A DNA stretch of 17,898 nt from Pseudomonadota bacterium (GTDB taxonomy: Bacteria > Chloroflexota > UBA6077 > JAJPHF01): positions 1 to 17,898 of the forward strand of contig JAJPHF010000043.1 of the NCBI GenBank assembly GCA_021325365.1. Reading direction: 5' to 3'. Position numbers and translations under genes: made by a program. How positions within the stretch are numbered: position 1 is the stretch's first letter; every line of letters begins with the position of its first letter. Shown here one piece after another: positions 7,465-14,390 of this stretch. Below the pieces are notes generated by a model. That model was not told the DNA's origin, ran no database searches, and was given only the letters and a program-made list of their open reading frames with translations.

Positions 7465-7635
7465 GTGGATCTCCGACAAAGCCTGGTCTACCAGCAGGGC
7501 ACCCGGGGCGGTGGCCTGCCCGGAACGGGTTCGCGGCGCGGGCCGGTCCCGCTGGGCGGTAACCGGCCCGCGGCCTTCTAGTGAGAGCCTTTGGGCTCGG
7601 CGCCAATCACGGGGTGTGGTCAGGGTGCGAGGCAA

Positions 7636-7944
7636 TTACCAGATGATCCCCAGCGACGGGATCCAGGGGGCCACCACGGACGGGCCGGCACAGTAGCTCG
7701 GCCAGCTCCAGGTGCAGGTCCACGCCGCAGGGGGTGCGCCCCACCACCAGAACCACGACGGATCGCCGCCGGGGGGCAGAAGCGCGTGCGTCCCGGACGC
7801 GGCTGGGGCGCCGAGACCGCCTAGCTCGGCAGCCGGGGCGCCCAGACTCGCTAGCTCGGCGGCCGAGGCGACCGGGACGGCGAACGCCGTCATGAGCGTC
7901 AGGGTGATGCCCAGAACCACTAGCAGATAGAGAAGTCGACGCAT
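7636..7944 (-). CDS. Small secreted Trp-rich protein, unknown function
   Basis: The 102-residue product starts at ATG 7944-7942 with GGAG eight bases upstream. A clear signal peptide has RR at 2-3, a hydrophobic core at 4-22 and an Ala-Ser-Ala cleavage site at 26-28. The mature N-terminus carries two near copies of an 11-residue motif (ELASLGAPAA, ELGGLGAPAA). The last 43 residues contain nine tryptophans (64, 66, 67, 68, 75, 79, 81, 94, 102) and the protein's only two mature cysteines, Cys77 and Cys85, which could form a small disulfide loop. I recognise no family. It may be an exported surface or membrane-active peptide, or part of an envelope structure made with the adjacent GT4 gene. That the ORF is real rests on the ribosome site and the well-formed signal peptide. 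Confidence 0.65.
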   Translation of the reverse strand: MRRLLYLLVVLGITLTLMTAFAVPVASAAELASLGAPAAELGGLGAPAASGTHALLPPGGDPSWFWWWGAPPAAWTCTWSWPSYCAGPSVVAPWIPSLGIIW

Positions 7945-8211
7945 CGTTGCTACTCCATCAGGCAGAGTTCTACACACCAAGAACACCCACACCACGGACT
8001 GGCTCGAAGCAAGCGGCCTAGAGATTTATGTCCCGCTCCCGCGGCGCTCGACAAGGCTTGCGGCGTTAGACCTGCGTTAGAAGCGGGCGAGCCGCTGCTG
8101 ATCGTCGGCGGCGTCGCCAGCGGGGATGCACGCCGCGACGGTGGGTGGGTGGCTGGCCGGGCGCCCACCCGGCGCGTACACTCTCCGTATCATCGCGGAG
8201 TGCGAGCCAGC

Positions 8212-9480
8212 ATGAGAGCATCCAACGGCCACCTGCCCCTCGCGGGTACGCGCGTGCTGGAGCTGGGCCACATCGTGGCCGGGCCGACCGCCGCGCTGAT
8301 TCTCGCCGACCTCGGCGCCGACGTGGTCAAGATCGAGCGCCCCGACGGCGGCGACCAGGCCCGCCGCATGAGCGGCAACGGCTACGTCTTCTACTTCCTG
8401 AACCGCAACAAGCGCAGCATCGTGCTCGACCTCAAGGCGCCCGCCGGCAAGGAGGCCTTCCGCCGCCTCGTCCGTACCGCCGACGTGGTCCTCGACAACT
8501 ACGCCCCCGGCGTGCTCGACCGCCTGGGCCTCGGCTACGACGCCCTCGCCGCGCTCAATCCCCGCCTCGTCTACCTCTCGCTCAAGGGCTTCCTGCCGGG
8601 GCCGTACGAGCACCGCCCCTCGCTCGACGAGCTGGCGCAGATGATGGGCGGCCTGGCCTACATGACCGGGCCGCGCGGCCAGCCGCTGCGCGCGGGCGCC
8701 TCGATCATCGACATCGGCGCCGCCACTTACGGCGTCATCGCCATCCTCGCCGCCCTCGCCCAGCGCGAGCGCACCGGCCGCGGCGAGCGGATCGTCGCGG
8801 GCCTGTACGAGACCTCGGTGTTCTGGGTCGGCCAGTGGATGGCGATGAGCGCCCTCAACGGCGAGCCGTCGGTCCCCATGCCCGAGGCCGGCCAGTCGGT
8901 GCGCATGGGCTGGGGCATCTTCCACCTGTTCCCCACTGCCGACGGCGAGCAGGTGTTCATCGCCGTCACCTCGAACGCCCACTGGGAGCGCTTCTGCGGC
9001 GCGCTCGGCCTGCCCGACCTGCTCGCCGACGAGCGCCTGGACAGCAACCTGAAGCGCGTGGCCGCCCGCCCCTGGCTCCTCCCCCGTGTGCGCGAGGAGA
9101 CGGCGAAGTACCCGAGCGCCGCGCTGCTGGAGCTGCTGGAGCGCGCCGGCGTGCCTTGCGGCCCCGTGCGCCGACCCGACCAGCTTCTCGACGATCCCCA
9201 CCTGACAGCCACCGACCAGCTACTGCCCGTGCCGCTGCCCGATGGCGCCACCGCGCCGTTGCCGAAGCTGCCCTGGCGCAGCGACGCCTACGCCTTCGGC
9301 CTGCGGCGGCCGCCGCCCGGCCTGGGCGAGCACACGCGCGAGGTGCTGGCCGAGGCCGGCCTGATCGACCAGGAGATTGACGCGCTGCTGGCCGCGCATG
9401 CTATCGAAGCGGGGGCGCCGGTCGATCGCGGCGCTCCCCAGAGCGCGCCCCCCGCGCGGGAAGGAGAGACGACCCCATGA
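8212..9480 (+). CDS. Class III (CaiB/BaiF) CoA-transferase
   Basis: This 422-residue enzyme moves CoA between carboxylic acids through a covalent aspartyl-CoA. Family marks are the N-terminal LAGTRVLELGHIVAGPTAA (10-28), LADLGADVVKIERPDGGD (31-48), NRNKRSIVLDLK (64-75), and RPSLDELAQMMGG (135-147), in which Asp139 is the expected nucleophile. The GVPCGPV segment and the final LGEHTREVL are also present. I chose ATG 8212, because the family starts a few residues before LAGTRV; an upstream start would add 21 atypical residues. A TACACT at 8177-8182 could be its -10. The gene overlaps the next by four bases (ATGA), so the two enzymes probably act in sequence. Specificity is not readable. Confidence 0.93.
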   Translation: MRASNGHLPLAGTRVLELGHIVAGPTAALILADLGADVVKIERPDGGDQARRMSGNGYVFYFLNRNKRSIVLDLKAPAGKEAFRRLVRTADVVLDNYAPGVLDRLGLGYDALAALNPRLVYLSLKGFLPGPYEHRPSLDELAQMMGGLAYMTGPRGQPLRAGASIIDIGAATYGVIAILAALAQRERTGRGERIVAGLYETSVFWVGQWMAMSALNGEPSVPMPEAGQSVRMGWGIFHLFPTADGEQVFIAVTSNAHWERFCGALGLPDLLADERLDSNLKRVAARPWLLPRVREETAKYPSAALLELLERAGVPCGPVRRPDQLLDDPHLTATDQLLPVPLPDGATAPLPKLPWRSDAYAFGLRRPPPGLGEHTREVLAEAGLIDQEIDALLAAHAIEAGAPVDRGAPQSAPPAREGETTP

Positions 9481-10451
9481 GCGACCTGCCGAGCGCCATC
9501 CACCTGCGCGAGGTCGGCCCCCGCGAGGGCTTGCAGTTCGAGAAGCGCGTCGTGCCGACCGAGGACAAGGTGCGGCTGGTGGACGCGCTCTCTGACACCG
9601 GTATGCGCGAGATCGAGTTTGCCTCGTTCGTCAGCCCGAAGTGGGTGCCGCAGATGGCCGACGCCGAGGCCTGGACCGCCGGCATCCGCAAGGCGCCGGG
9701 CGTGCAGTACGAGGGCATCTGGCTGAACCTGCAAGGCTTTGAGCGGGCGCTGAAGCTGCGCGACGTGCTCACCCTGCGCCCGAGCTTCGCCGTGCCCGCC
9801 AGCAGCACCTTCTGGAAGAAGAACGCCAACCGCACCATCGAGGAGCAGCTCGAGCAGTTGCCGGCCTACGTCGCGGCCTACCGCGCCGCCGGCTTCGACC
9901 ACCTGACGCTCACGGTTGGCGCCGCCTGGGGCTGCAACTACGAGGGCGCGATCCCGCCCGAGCGCGTCGTGGCCCTGCTCGACGAGGCGCAGGCCCGCGC
10001 CAGCGAGCTGGGCATGCCCGTGGGCAAGATCGGCCTCATGGACACGATGGGCTGGGCCAACCCGCTGGCGATTAAGCGCCTCGTCGGCCTCGTCCGCGAC
10101 CGCTGGCCCGACCTGGCACTCTACCTGCACCTGCACGACACGCGCGGCACGGGCATCGCGAACTTCGTGGCCGCGCTGGAGATGGGCGTCACCGAGTTCG
10201 ACACGGCCGTGGGCGGCATGGGCGGCTGCCCGTTCGCCGAGCACAAGGGCGCCGCCGGCAACGTTTGCTCCGAAGACGCCGTCTTCATCTGCCAGGAGAT
10301 GGGGGTGGCAACGGGCATCGACCTCGACCGCCTAATCGAGGCCGCCCAGCTTGCCGAAGAGATCCTCGGCACCGACCTCCCCGGCAAGGTCAAGCGCGGC
10401 GGCAACCTCGCCCGCTACCGCGCCCGCGCCGCCAGCGCCGCAACCGGCTGA
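9477..10451 (+). CDS. HMG-CoA-lyase-like DRE-TIM metallolyase
   Basis: The 324-residue TIM-barrel enzyme belongs to the HMG-CoA lyase group, which cleaves 3-hydroxy-3-methylglutaryl-CoA to acetoacetate and acetyl-CoA. Visible motifs are REVGPREGLQ (11-20), metal-binding HLHDTRGTG (218-226) with His218 and His220, and the signature GGMGGCPFAEHKGAAGN (246-262) with the catalytic Cys251 and metal ligand Asn262. Where HMG-CoA lyase usually has the metal-binding Asp (GPRDGLQ), this protein has Glu17. The ATG sits in the stop of the CoA-transferase gene (ATGA), with AAGGAGA upstream. Such a pair could activate a free 3-hydroxy acid and then cleave it. A close relative acting on another 3-hydroxyacyl-CoA is possible. 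Confidence 0.92.
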   Translation: MSDLPSAIHLREVGPREGLQFEKRVVPTEDKVRLVDALSDTGMREIEFASFVSPKWVPQMADAEAWTAGIRKAPGVQYEGIWLNLQGFERALKLRDVLTLRPSFAVPASSTFWKKNANRTIEEQLEQLPAYVAAYRAAGFDHLTLTVGAAWGCNYEGAIPPERVVALLDEAQARASELGMPVGKIGLMDTMGWANPLAIKRLVGLVRDRWPDLALYLHLHDTRGTGIANFVAALEMGVTEFDTAVGGMGGCPFAEHKGAAGNVCSEDAVFICQEMGVATGIDLDRLIEAAQLAEEILGTDLPGKVKRGGNLARYRARAASAATG

Positions 10452-10472
10452 CCGGCCGAAGCCATGCCGGTC
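10450..10472 (+). terminator. Weak hairpin at the end of the HMG-CoA-lyase-like gene
   Basis: GACCGGC (10450-10456) and GCCGGTC (10466-10472) form a 7-bp GC stem with a 9-base loop starting at the stop codon. There is no T-run after it, so at best it is a non-canonical terminator or a 3' end stabiliser. Confidence 0.25.
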
Positions 10473-10569
10473 CCGGCTCCCGATCCGACAGTCCAATCCT
10501 GGCCCAAGTAGCCACGCGCCTGGCCTCAAGAAGCGACCGTTCTATGAGGTAAAATCTGCGTGTGTGAAA

Positions 10570-11010
10570 CTATCTGTTGATTTCGTCTGCCCGGTTATCT
10601 ACTCTGGAGTCCTCGTTGCTGAACAATGGATGAAACTGGACCCCGTAACGGTTAGCTAAGGTCTGCATGCGGACTCGTTGAAAACGAGTCGTGTCCAGCT
10701 TCGGCTGCTTAAAAAGTGACTCCCGGAGCTCATGCTCTTCTTTGTGCGCTATGATACGAGCTGATCTACTATCATAACCAGCTTGGCGAAGCTCATCCAC
10801 TCTTCTGCGCATATACTCATCCGAGCCTACTGTTTTGTCTGGCATCAATAGATCTTCGTACACCGCGGGGAATATTTTGCAGTACGATGGATAACCCGGT
10901 GGAAGACAGGCCGAAACAGGGACTCCAGTTGCCTTCTCAAAACGGCCAGGCAATGGAGTGCGCCCGTTCGCAATCCAGTCAAAGGCTCTTAAGTCGTGCA
11001 TGCGCTGCAA
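10570..11010 (-). CDS. Hypothetical protein, lower-GC orphan
   Basis: This codes for about 146 residues from TTG 11010-11008 (AGAGGG six bases upstream) or 143 from ATG 11001-10999, which lacks a good ribosome site. The protein is soluble and charged, with MRRRVDELRQAGYDSRSARI and KEEHELRESLFKQP suggesting helices in the second half, and an aromatic/proline patch (PPGYPSYCKIFP, about 37-48) in the first. I recognise no family or catalytic motif. Base composition is near 50% GC, far below its neighbours, and it sits alone between a convergent catabolic operon and a palindromic element. This suggests a recently acquired gene or a 5'-shortened remnant of a longer one. Confidence 0.55.
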   Translation of the reverse strand: MQRMHDLRAFDWIANGRTPLPGRFEKATGVPVSACLPPGYPSYCKIFPAVYEDLLMPDKTVGSDEYMRRRVDELRQAGYDSRSARIIAHKEEHELRESLFKQPKLDTTRFQRVRMQTLANRYGVQFHPLFSNEDSRVDNRADEINR

Positions 11011-11049
11011 AGCAAACCCTCTTCAAGTTTTGGAAGGATGGCGAGGTTC

Positions 11050-11138
11050 GACCCCCTGGGAGCGCAGACGTCTCGCCTGCCCATCCGGCGCAACCGACGC
11101 CGACAATGCGGCCGGGACGGCCGCGCTCCCAGAGGGTC
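11050..11138. repeat. Palindromic intergenic repeat element
   Basis: Outer arms 11050-11065 and 11123-11138 are inverted copies of a 16-mer with one mismatch (GACCCCCTGGGAGCGC against GACCCTCTGGGAGCGC). Between them lie two smaller hairpins: GCAGnCG/CGnCTGC with a TCT loop at 11063-11079, and a perfect GCGGCCG/CGGCCGC with a GGA loop at 11108-11124, which overlaps the right arm by two bases. The nested layout looks like a REP-type or miniature element rather than a terminator. It lies between the orphan gene start and the nitroreductase stop. Confidence 0.7.
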
Positions 11139-11187
11139 TGCCTCCTGCTGAAACCTCAGCGCGCCCGCGCCCGGCGACCAGCCGGGG

Positions 11188-11976
11188 CTACTTCTCCTCG
11201 GCGTCGGCGCTGAGCATGGACTGGCGGTACTTGGGGATCGTCTTGCCGCGGAGCTGGTAGAGGTACTCGATGATCTGCTCGTTGGTCATGTACTTCGACA
11301 TATCGTAGTGGTCGTGGTGCACGATGTCGTCCAGGTCGCGGCGCACGCCGACCAGGGGCTCGACCGCCGGATAGCCGATCGGGATGATGAGGTAGAGCGT
11401 CAGCAGGTCGGGCACGCCCAGGATGCGCTTGAACGGCTCCTGGATGTGGATCGTGTTCCACTGCGTACCGAGGCCGAGCGACGCGGCGGCCAGGTGCATC
11501 AGCATGCAGGTGTTCGCCAGGCCGTCCGTCAGGTGCGACTGGTCGCGGCCGAAGGTGTGGGCGCCCTGCACGGTGCCCCACTGCCGCCGGCCGTCACCGA
11601 GCACGACGATCAGCGCGGGCGCCTCCGACCAGCCTTTCCGCCGCCGCCGCTGGTACTGCTCGTCGGCGGTGAGCTGGAACGAGGGGTGGCGCAGCTCGGC
11701 CACCCGCTGCTGCTCCATCCAGTAGATGAAGTCGTCGTTCTCCTCGATGTACGCGCGCCAGAGGTCCTTCTTGACCTGCGGGTCCTTGACGACAAGGTAC
11801 TCCCAGGGCTGGGAGTTCGCGCCGGACATCGCCCAGTGGCCCGCTTCCAGTACCAGGTTAATGTACTCGTCGGGGATCGGGTCCGGCTTCAGGTTGCGGA
11901 CGCTGGCGCGGCGCTTCACGAGGTCGAGCAGCAGCTCGTAGTCCTGGGTGGCGGCGCCCGGCTGGATCGCGGTCAT
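11188..11976 (-). CDS. Nitroreductase-family flavoprotein
   Basis: This 262-residue FMN-dependent oxidoreductase starts at ATG 11976-11974, after GGAGG with five bases between. The FMN-phosphate-binding start RRASVRNLKPDPIPDE (22-37), the GANSQPWEYLVVKDP motif (52-66) and the late ASLGLGTQW (165-173) are all present. Two regions look longer than in minimal nitroreductases: a charged segment at 78-117 (EENDDFIYWMEQQ, YQRRRRKGW), which would cap the active site, and the Asp/His-rich C-terminal tail (DDIVHHDHYD, 216-225). NAD(P)H-driven reduction of a nitro-, quinone- or enone-type substrate is the family role; the substrate is unknown. It is monocistronic, with its own promoter at 12022-12051. 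An upstream in-frame start would run through that promoter and is rejected. Confidence 0.92.
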   Translation of the reverse strand: MTAIQPGAATQDYELLLDLVKRRASVRNLKPDPIPDEYINLVLEAGHWAMSGANSQPWEYLVVKDPQVKKDLWRAYIEENDDFIYWMEQQRVAELRHPSFQLTADEQYQRRRRKGWSEAPALIVVLGDGRRQWGTVQGAHTFGRDQSHLTDGLANTCMLMHLAAASLGLGTQWNTIHIQEPFKRILGVPDLLTLYLIIPIGYPAVEPLVGVRRDLDDIVHHDHYDMSKYMTNEQIIEYLYQLRGKTIPKYRQSMLSADAEEK

Positions 11977-12021
11977 GGCCCCTCCGGTCTGCTGGCGTGC
12001 ATCATCTTGGGGGTTTGCCTC

Positions 12022-12051
12022 ATCGTAGACGACGGCCGCGGCGCGGGTCAA
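12022..12051 (-). promoter_or_regulatory. Sigma-70-type promoter of the nitroreductase gene
   Basis: On the minus strand TTGACC (12051-12046, 5/6) is followed by an 18-base spacer and TACGAT (12027-12022, 4/6). The transcript would start near 12015, about 40 bases before the ATG at 11976. Confidence 0.6.
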
Positions 12052-12104
12052 CGCCGTCGGAGCGCTTGTCGTCTAGTGGATGGTAGCAACGCCGGGGTGG
12101 CGGC

Positions 12105-12207
12105 CAGTGGCGCTTGCAGGATTCCGCGCCCAAGCCCCCGCTGCGCCGGCCGTACCGGCAACTCCGGCTCCGCTACGGGGGCAGTGGCGCTTGCCGTATT
12201 CCGCGCC
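12105..12207. repeat. Two 26-bp direct repeats, 77 bases apart
   Basis: Positions 12105-12130 and 12182-12207 share 24 of 26 bases (core AGTGGCGCTTGC, then ATTCCGCGCC). They lie between the nitroreductase promoter and the start of the glycosylase-like gene, in a stretch with no other recognisable gene. The intervening sequence is not duplicated. Confidence 0.7.
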
Positions 12208-12311
12208 ACAGGCCGCGGGCGGGTATGAAACCCGGCCCTCCGTCACCGCGGCCGCTCGCCTGCGGTGCGAGGCGCCCCGGTCCCAGCCGGCCGCCCGAGG
12301 AGCTGTACGCG

Positions 12312-13073
12312 ATGACACTCCAGATGCCCCGCGACCCAGCCGCGCTCTACGGCGAGTGGCTCCGCTGGCTGCCGTCGTGGCGCGGCGCCTTCGCGTTCGA
12401 CGCGCTCCGCGGCACGCCGTTCCACCTGGGCGCGAGCGGTCCCCTGGACGTCTACTACGGTCCATTCGACTACGTGAGCCCAGCCGCGCGGCTCGCGCTC
12501 GTCGGCATCACTCCCGGCCGCCGCGAGACCGCGCTGGCCTACCGCGTCGCCCGTGAGGCGCTGGGTCAGGGCCTGGAAGGTAGCGAGATCGCGCGCCAGG
12601 TGAAGACGACAGCCAGCTTCGGCGGCCCGACGCGCCCCCACCTCGTCGCCATGCTGGACGGCATCGGCGTGCAGGCCGCCCTCGGGCTAGCGACGACGGC
12701 GCTCCTCTTCATGCCGCGCCACGCCCACCTGCTGCACGCGACGGCCGCCGTGCGCTACCCCGTCCAGCGGGGCGGCCAGGACTACGCGGGCACGGCGCCC
12801 CGGCTCGCGCGCCATCCCGGGCTGCTGCGGTTCGTGGACACTTACCTGGCGCCCGAGCTAGCACTGCTCGACCGCGCGCTCGTGGTGCCGCTCGGCACGA
12901 GCGTGGAGGAGGTGCTGCGGCTCCTGGTGGCGCGGGGCGCCCTCGATCCGTGCCGCTGCCTGTTCGGCTTCCCCCATCCGTCGGGCCGCAACGTCGCCCG
13001 CGCCGCCCAGTTCGCCGCCCGCCAGCCCGCGCTCCGCCGCCTCGTCGCGGCTTGGCACAGCGCCTACACCTGA
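12312..13073 (+). CDS. Uracil-DNA glycosylase superfamily-like protein
   Basis: This 253-residue protein starts at ATG 12312 with GAGGAG upstream. Two segments match the layout of the UDG superfamily. The first is YYGPFDYVSPAARLALVGITPGR (48-70), whose GITPG resembles the first active-site loop (GxDPG or GEAPG). The second is LFGFPHPSGRN (217-227), whose HPSGRN resembles the DNA-intercalating HPSxxN loop. If correct, it excises damaged bases, but the usual catalytic Asp or Asn in the first loop is not obvious, so substrate and even activity are uncertain. A family of unknown function with the same fold is the alternative. It converges on the CoA-transferase gene, with only six bases between the stops. 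Confidence 0.7.
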   Translation: MTLQMPRDPAALYGEWLRWLPSWRGAFAFDALRGTPFHLGASGPLDVYYGPFDYVSPAARLALVGITPGRRETALAYRVAREALGQGLEGSEIARQVKTTASFGGPTRPHLVAMLDGIGVQAALGLATTALLFMPRHAHLLHATAAVRYPVQRGGQDYAGTAPRLARHPGLLRFVDTYLAPELALLDRALVVPLGTSVEEVLRLLVARGALDPCRCLFGFPHPSGRNVARAAQFAARQPALRRLVAAWHSAYT

Positions 13074-13079
13074 GGCCCG

Positions 13080-14390
13080 TTACCCGATCGCGCCCTCTGC
13101 CCGCAGCGCGGCGAGGGCAGCGGCGTCGAGCCCGAGCTGCTCGGCCAGCACGGCATCGGTGTGCTCGCCCAGGCGGGGTGGCGGGCCGGCCGGGCCTGCC
13201 GGCGTGCGGCTCAAGCGCAGCGGGCTGTTCACCGCCCGCCAGGCACCGAGCCCCGGCACGTCGAGGTCCACGAACATCCCGCGCGCCTGCTCGTGCGGGT
13301 CCGCAGCCACCGCGTCCACCGTGTTCACCGGCCCGCACGGCACCCCCGCCGCGCCCAAGAGCGCCACCCACTCGGCCGTGGACCGCGCGGCGAACAGCTC
13401 GGCCAGGATCGGGATCAGGGCCGCGCGGTGCCGCGTGCGGGCGGCGCGCTCGGCGAAGCGTGGGTCGGCGCACAGGGCCTCGCGCCCGAGCACGCCGCAC
13501 AGCGCCCGCCACTGCGCCTGCGACGACGCCGCCACGACGACGTAGCCGTCGGCCGTGGCGAACGCCTGGAACGGCGTGATGAGCGGGTGCGCCGTGCCGT
13601 AACGGCCCGGCACCTCGCCCGTCGCGAAGTAGCGCGCGAAGGCGTTTTCTAGAATCGCCACCTGGCTGTCGAGCAGCGCCACGTCGAGGAGCTGTCCGTG
13701 GCCGCTGCGCTCGCGCTCGTGCAGCGCCGCCAGGATGCCGATCGTCGCGTACAGCGCACCTGTCACGTCGCCGATCGACGCGCCCGCGCGCATCGGCTCC
13801 CCGTCCGGCTCGCCGGTGACGCTCATCGTGCCGGCCATGGCCTGCACGATCACGTCGAGCGCCGGCCGGTCGGCATACGGCCCCGTCTGGCCGAAGCCCG
13901 ACAGCGCCGCGTAGATCAGGCGCGGGTTGCGCGCCGCCAGCGTCTCGTAGCCCAGCCCCAGGCGCGCCATCGTGCCGGGCAGGAAGTTCTCGACCAGCAC
14001 GTCGGCCCGCGCCGCCAGCGCCAGCAGCAGCTCGCGGCCGCGCGGGTGCTTCAGGTCGAGCACGACGCTCCGCTTGCCGCGGTTCACGCTCATGAAGTAC
14101 GAGCTGTAGGCGCCCGCCGCGTCGTAGAAGGGACCGTTGCCGCGCACCGGATCGCCGTCCGGCCGCTCGATCTTGACGACCTCGGCGCCCAGGTCGGCGA
14201 GGATCATCGTCGCGTATGGCCCCGCCAGGTACCACGTCAGGTCCACCACCCGCACGCCCGCCAGCGGGCGTTGTTGGCCGCCAGGCGGGCGGCGAGCGCG
14301 TCCCTCCACCCGCACGCTCGCCAGCGGACCCGGCGAGGAGTGCTGAGTGCTGGGTACTGCGTGCTGAGAAGGCGGCTGCCGCTCGCTCAC
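13080..14390 (-). CDS. Class III (CaiB/BaiF) CoA-transferase with N-terminal extension
   Basis: 436 residues from GTG 14390-14388, preceded by GGGAG. The catalytic core is complete: PLAGVRVVDLTWYLAGPYAT (42-61), LADLGAEVVKIERPDGD, NRGKRSVVLDLKHP, the FGQTGPYADRPALDVIVQ segment whose Asp is the expected aspartyl-CoA nucleophile, GVPCGPV near the C-terminus, and LGEHTDAVL. Residues 1-41 are not typical of the family. They come from a 7-bp tandem repeat (14338-14365) and a 60-base duplication that makes PLASVRV precede PLAGVRV by exactly 20 residues. The start codon overlaps the stop of the VOC reading frame (GTGA). No better internal start with a ribosome site is seen, though the GTG at residue 26 is possible. 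Operon with VOC and cyclase suggests it activates a ring-opened or hydrolysed acid. Confidence 0.9.
   Translation of the reverse strand: MSERQPPSQHAVPSTQHSSPGPLASVRVEGRARRPPGGQQRPLAGVRVVDLTWYLAGPYATMILADLGAEVVKIERPDGDPVRGNGPFYDAAGAYSSYFMSVNRGKRSVVLDLKHPRGRELLLALAARADVLVENFLPGTMARLGLGYETLAARNPRLIYAALSGFGQTGPYADRPALDVIVQAMAGTMSVTGEPDGEPMRAGASIGDVTGALYATIGILAALHERERSGHGQLLDVALLDSQVAILENAFARYFATGEVPGRYGTAHPLITPFQAFATADGYVVVAASSQAQWRALCGVLGREALCADPRFAERAARTRHRAALIPILAELFAARSTAEWVALLGAAGVPCGPVNTVDAVAADPHEQARGMFVDLDVPGLGAWRAVNSPLRLSRTPAGPAGPPPRLGEHTDAVLAEQLGLDAAALAALRAEGAIG
14246..14327. repeat. 22-bp direct repeat with 60-base period in the CoA-transferase 5' end
   Basis: Positions 14246-14267 and 14306-14327 match at 21 of 22 bases. 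The spacing of 60 keeps the reading frame, so the protein has two copies of PLA(S/G)VRV. It is the trace of a local duplication or an insertion at the start of the conserved domain. Confidence 0.75.
14338..14365. repeat. 7-bp tandem repeat, four units
   Basis: Plus-strand units are GAGTGCT, GAGTGCT, GGGTACT and GCGTGCT, followed by GAG. The first two are identical and the others differ by two and one bases. The array lies 8-17 codons inside the CoA-transferase frame and encodes HAVPSTQHSS. Because the unit is not a multiple of three, gain or loss of one unit would shift the frame. Confidence 0.7.

Noticed and set aside
11041..11061. tRNA-like T-loop (GGTTCGACCCC)
   Set aside because: The flanking five bases do not pair, and no anticodon or acceptor arm can be folded around it.
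11977..12051. Upstream start for the nitroreductase (25 extra residues)
   Set aside because: The extension runs through a good promoter, and the ATG at 11976 has GGAGG directly before it.
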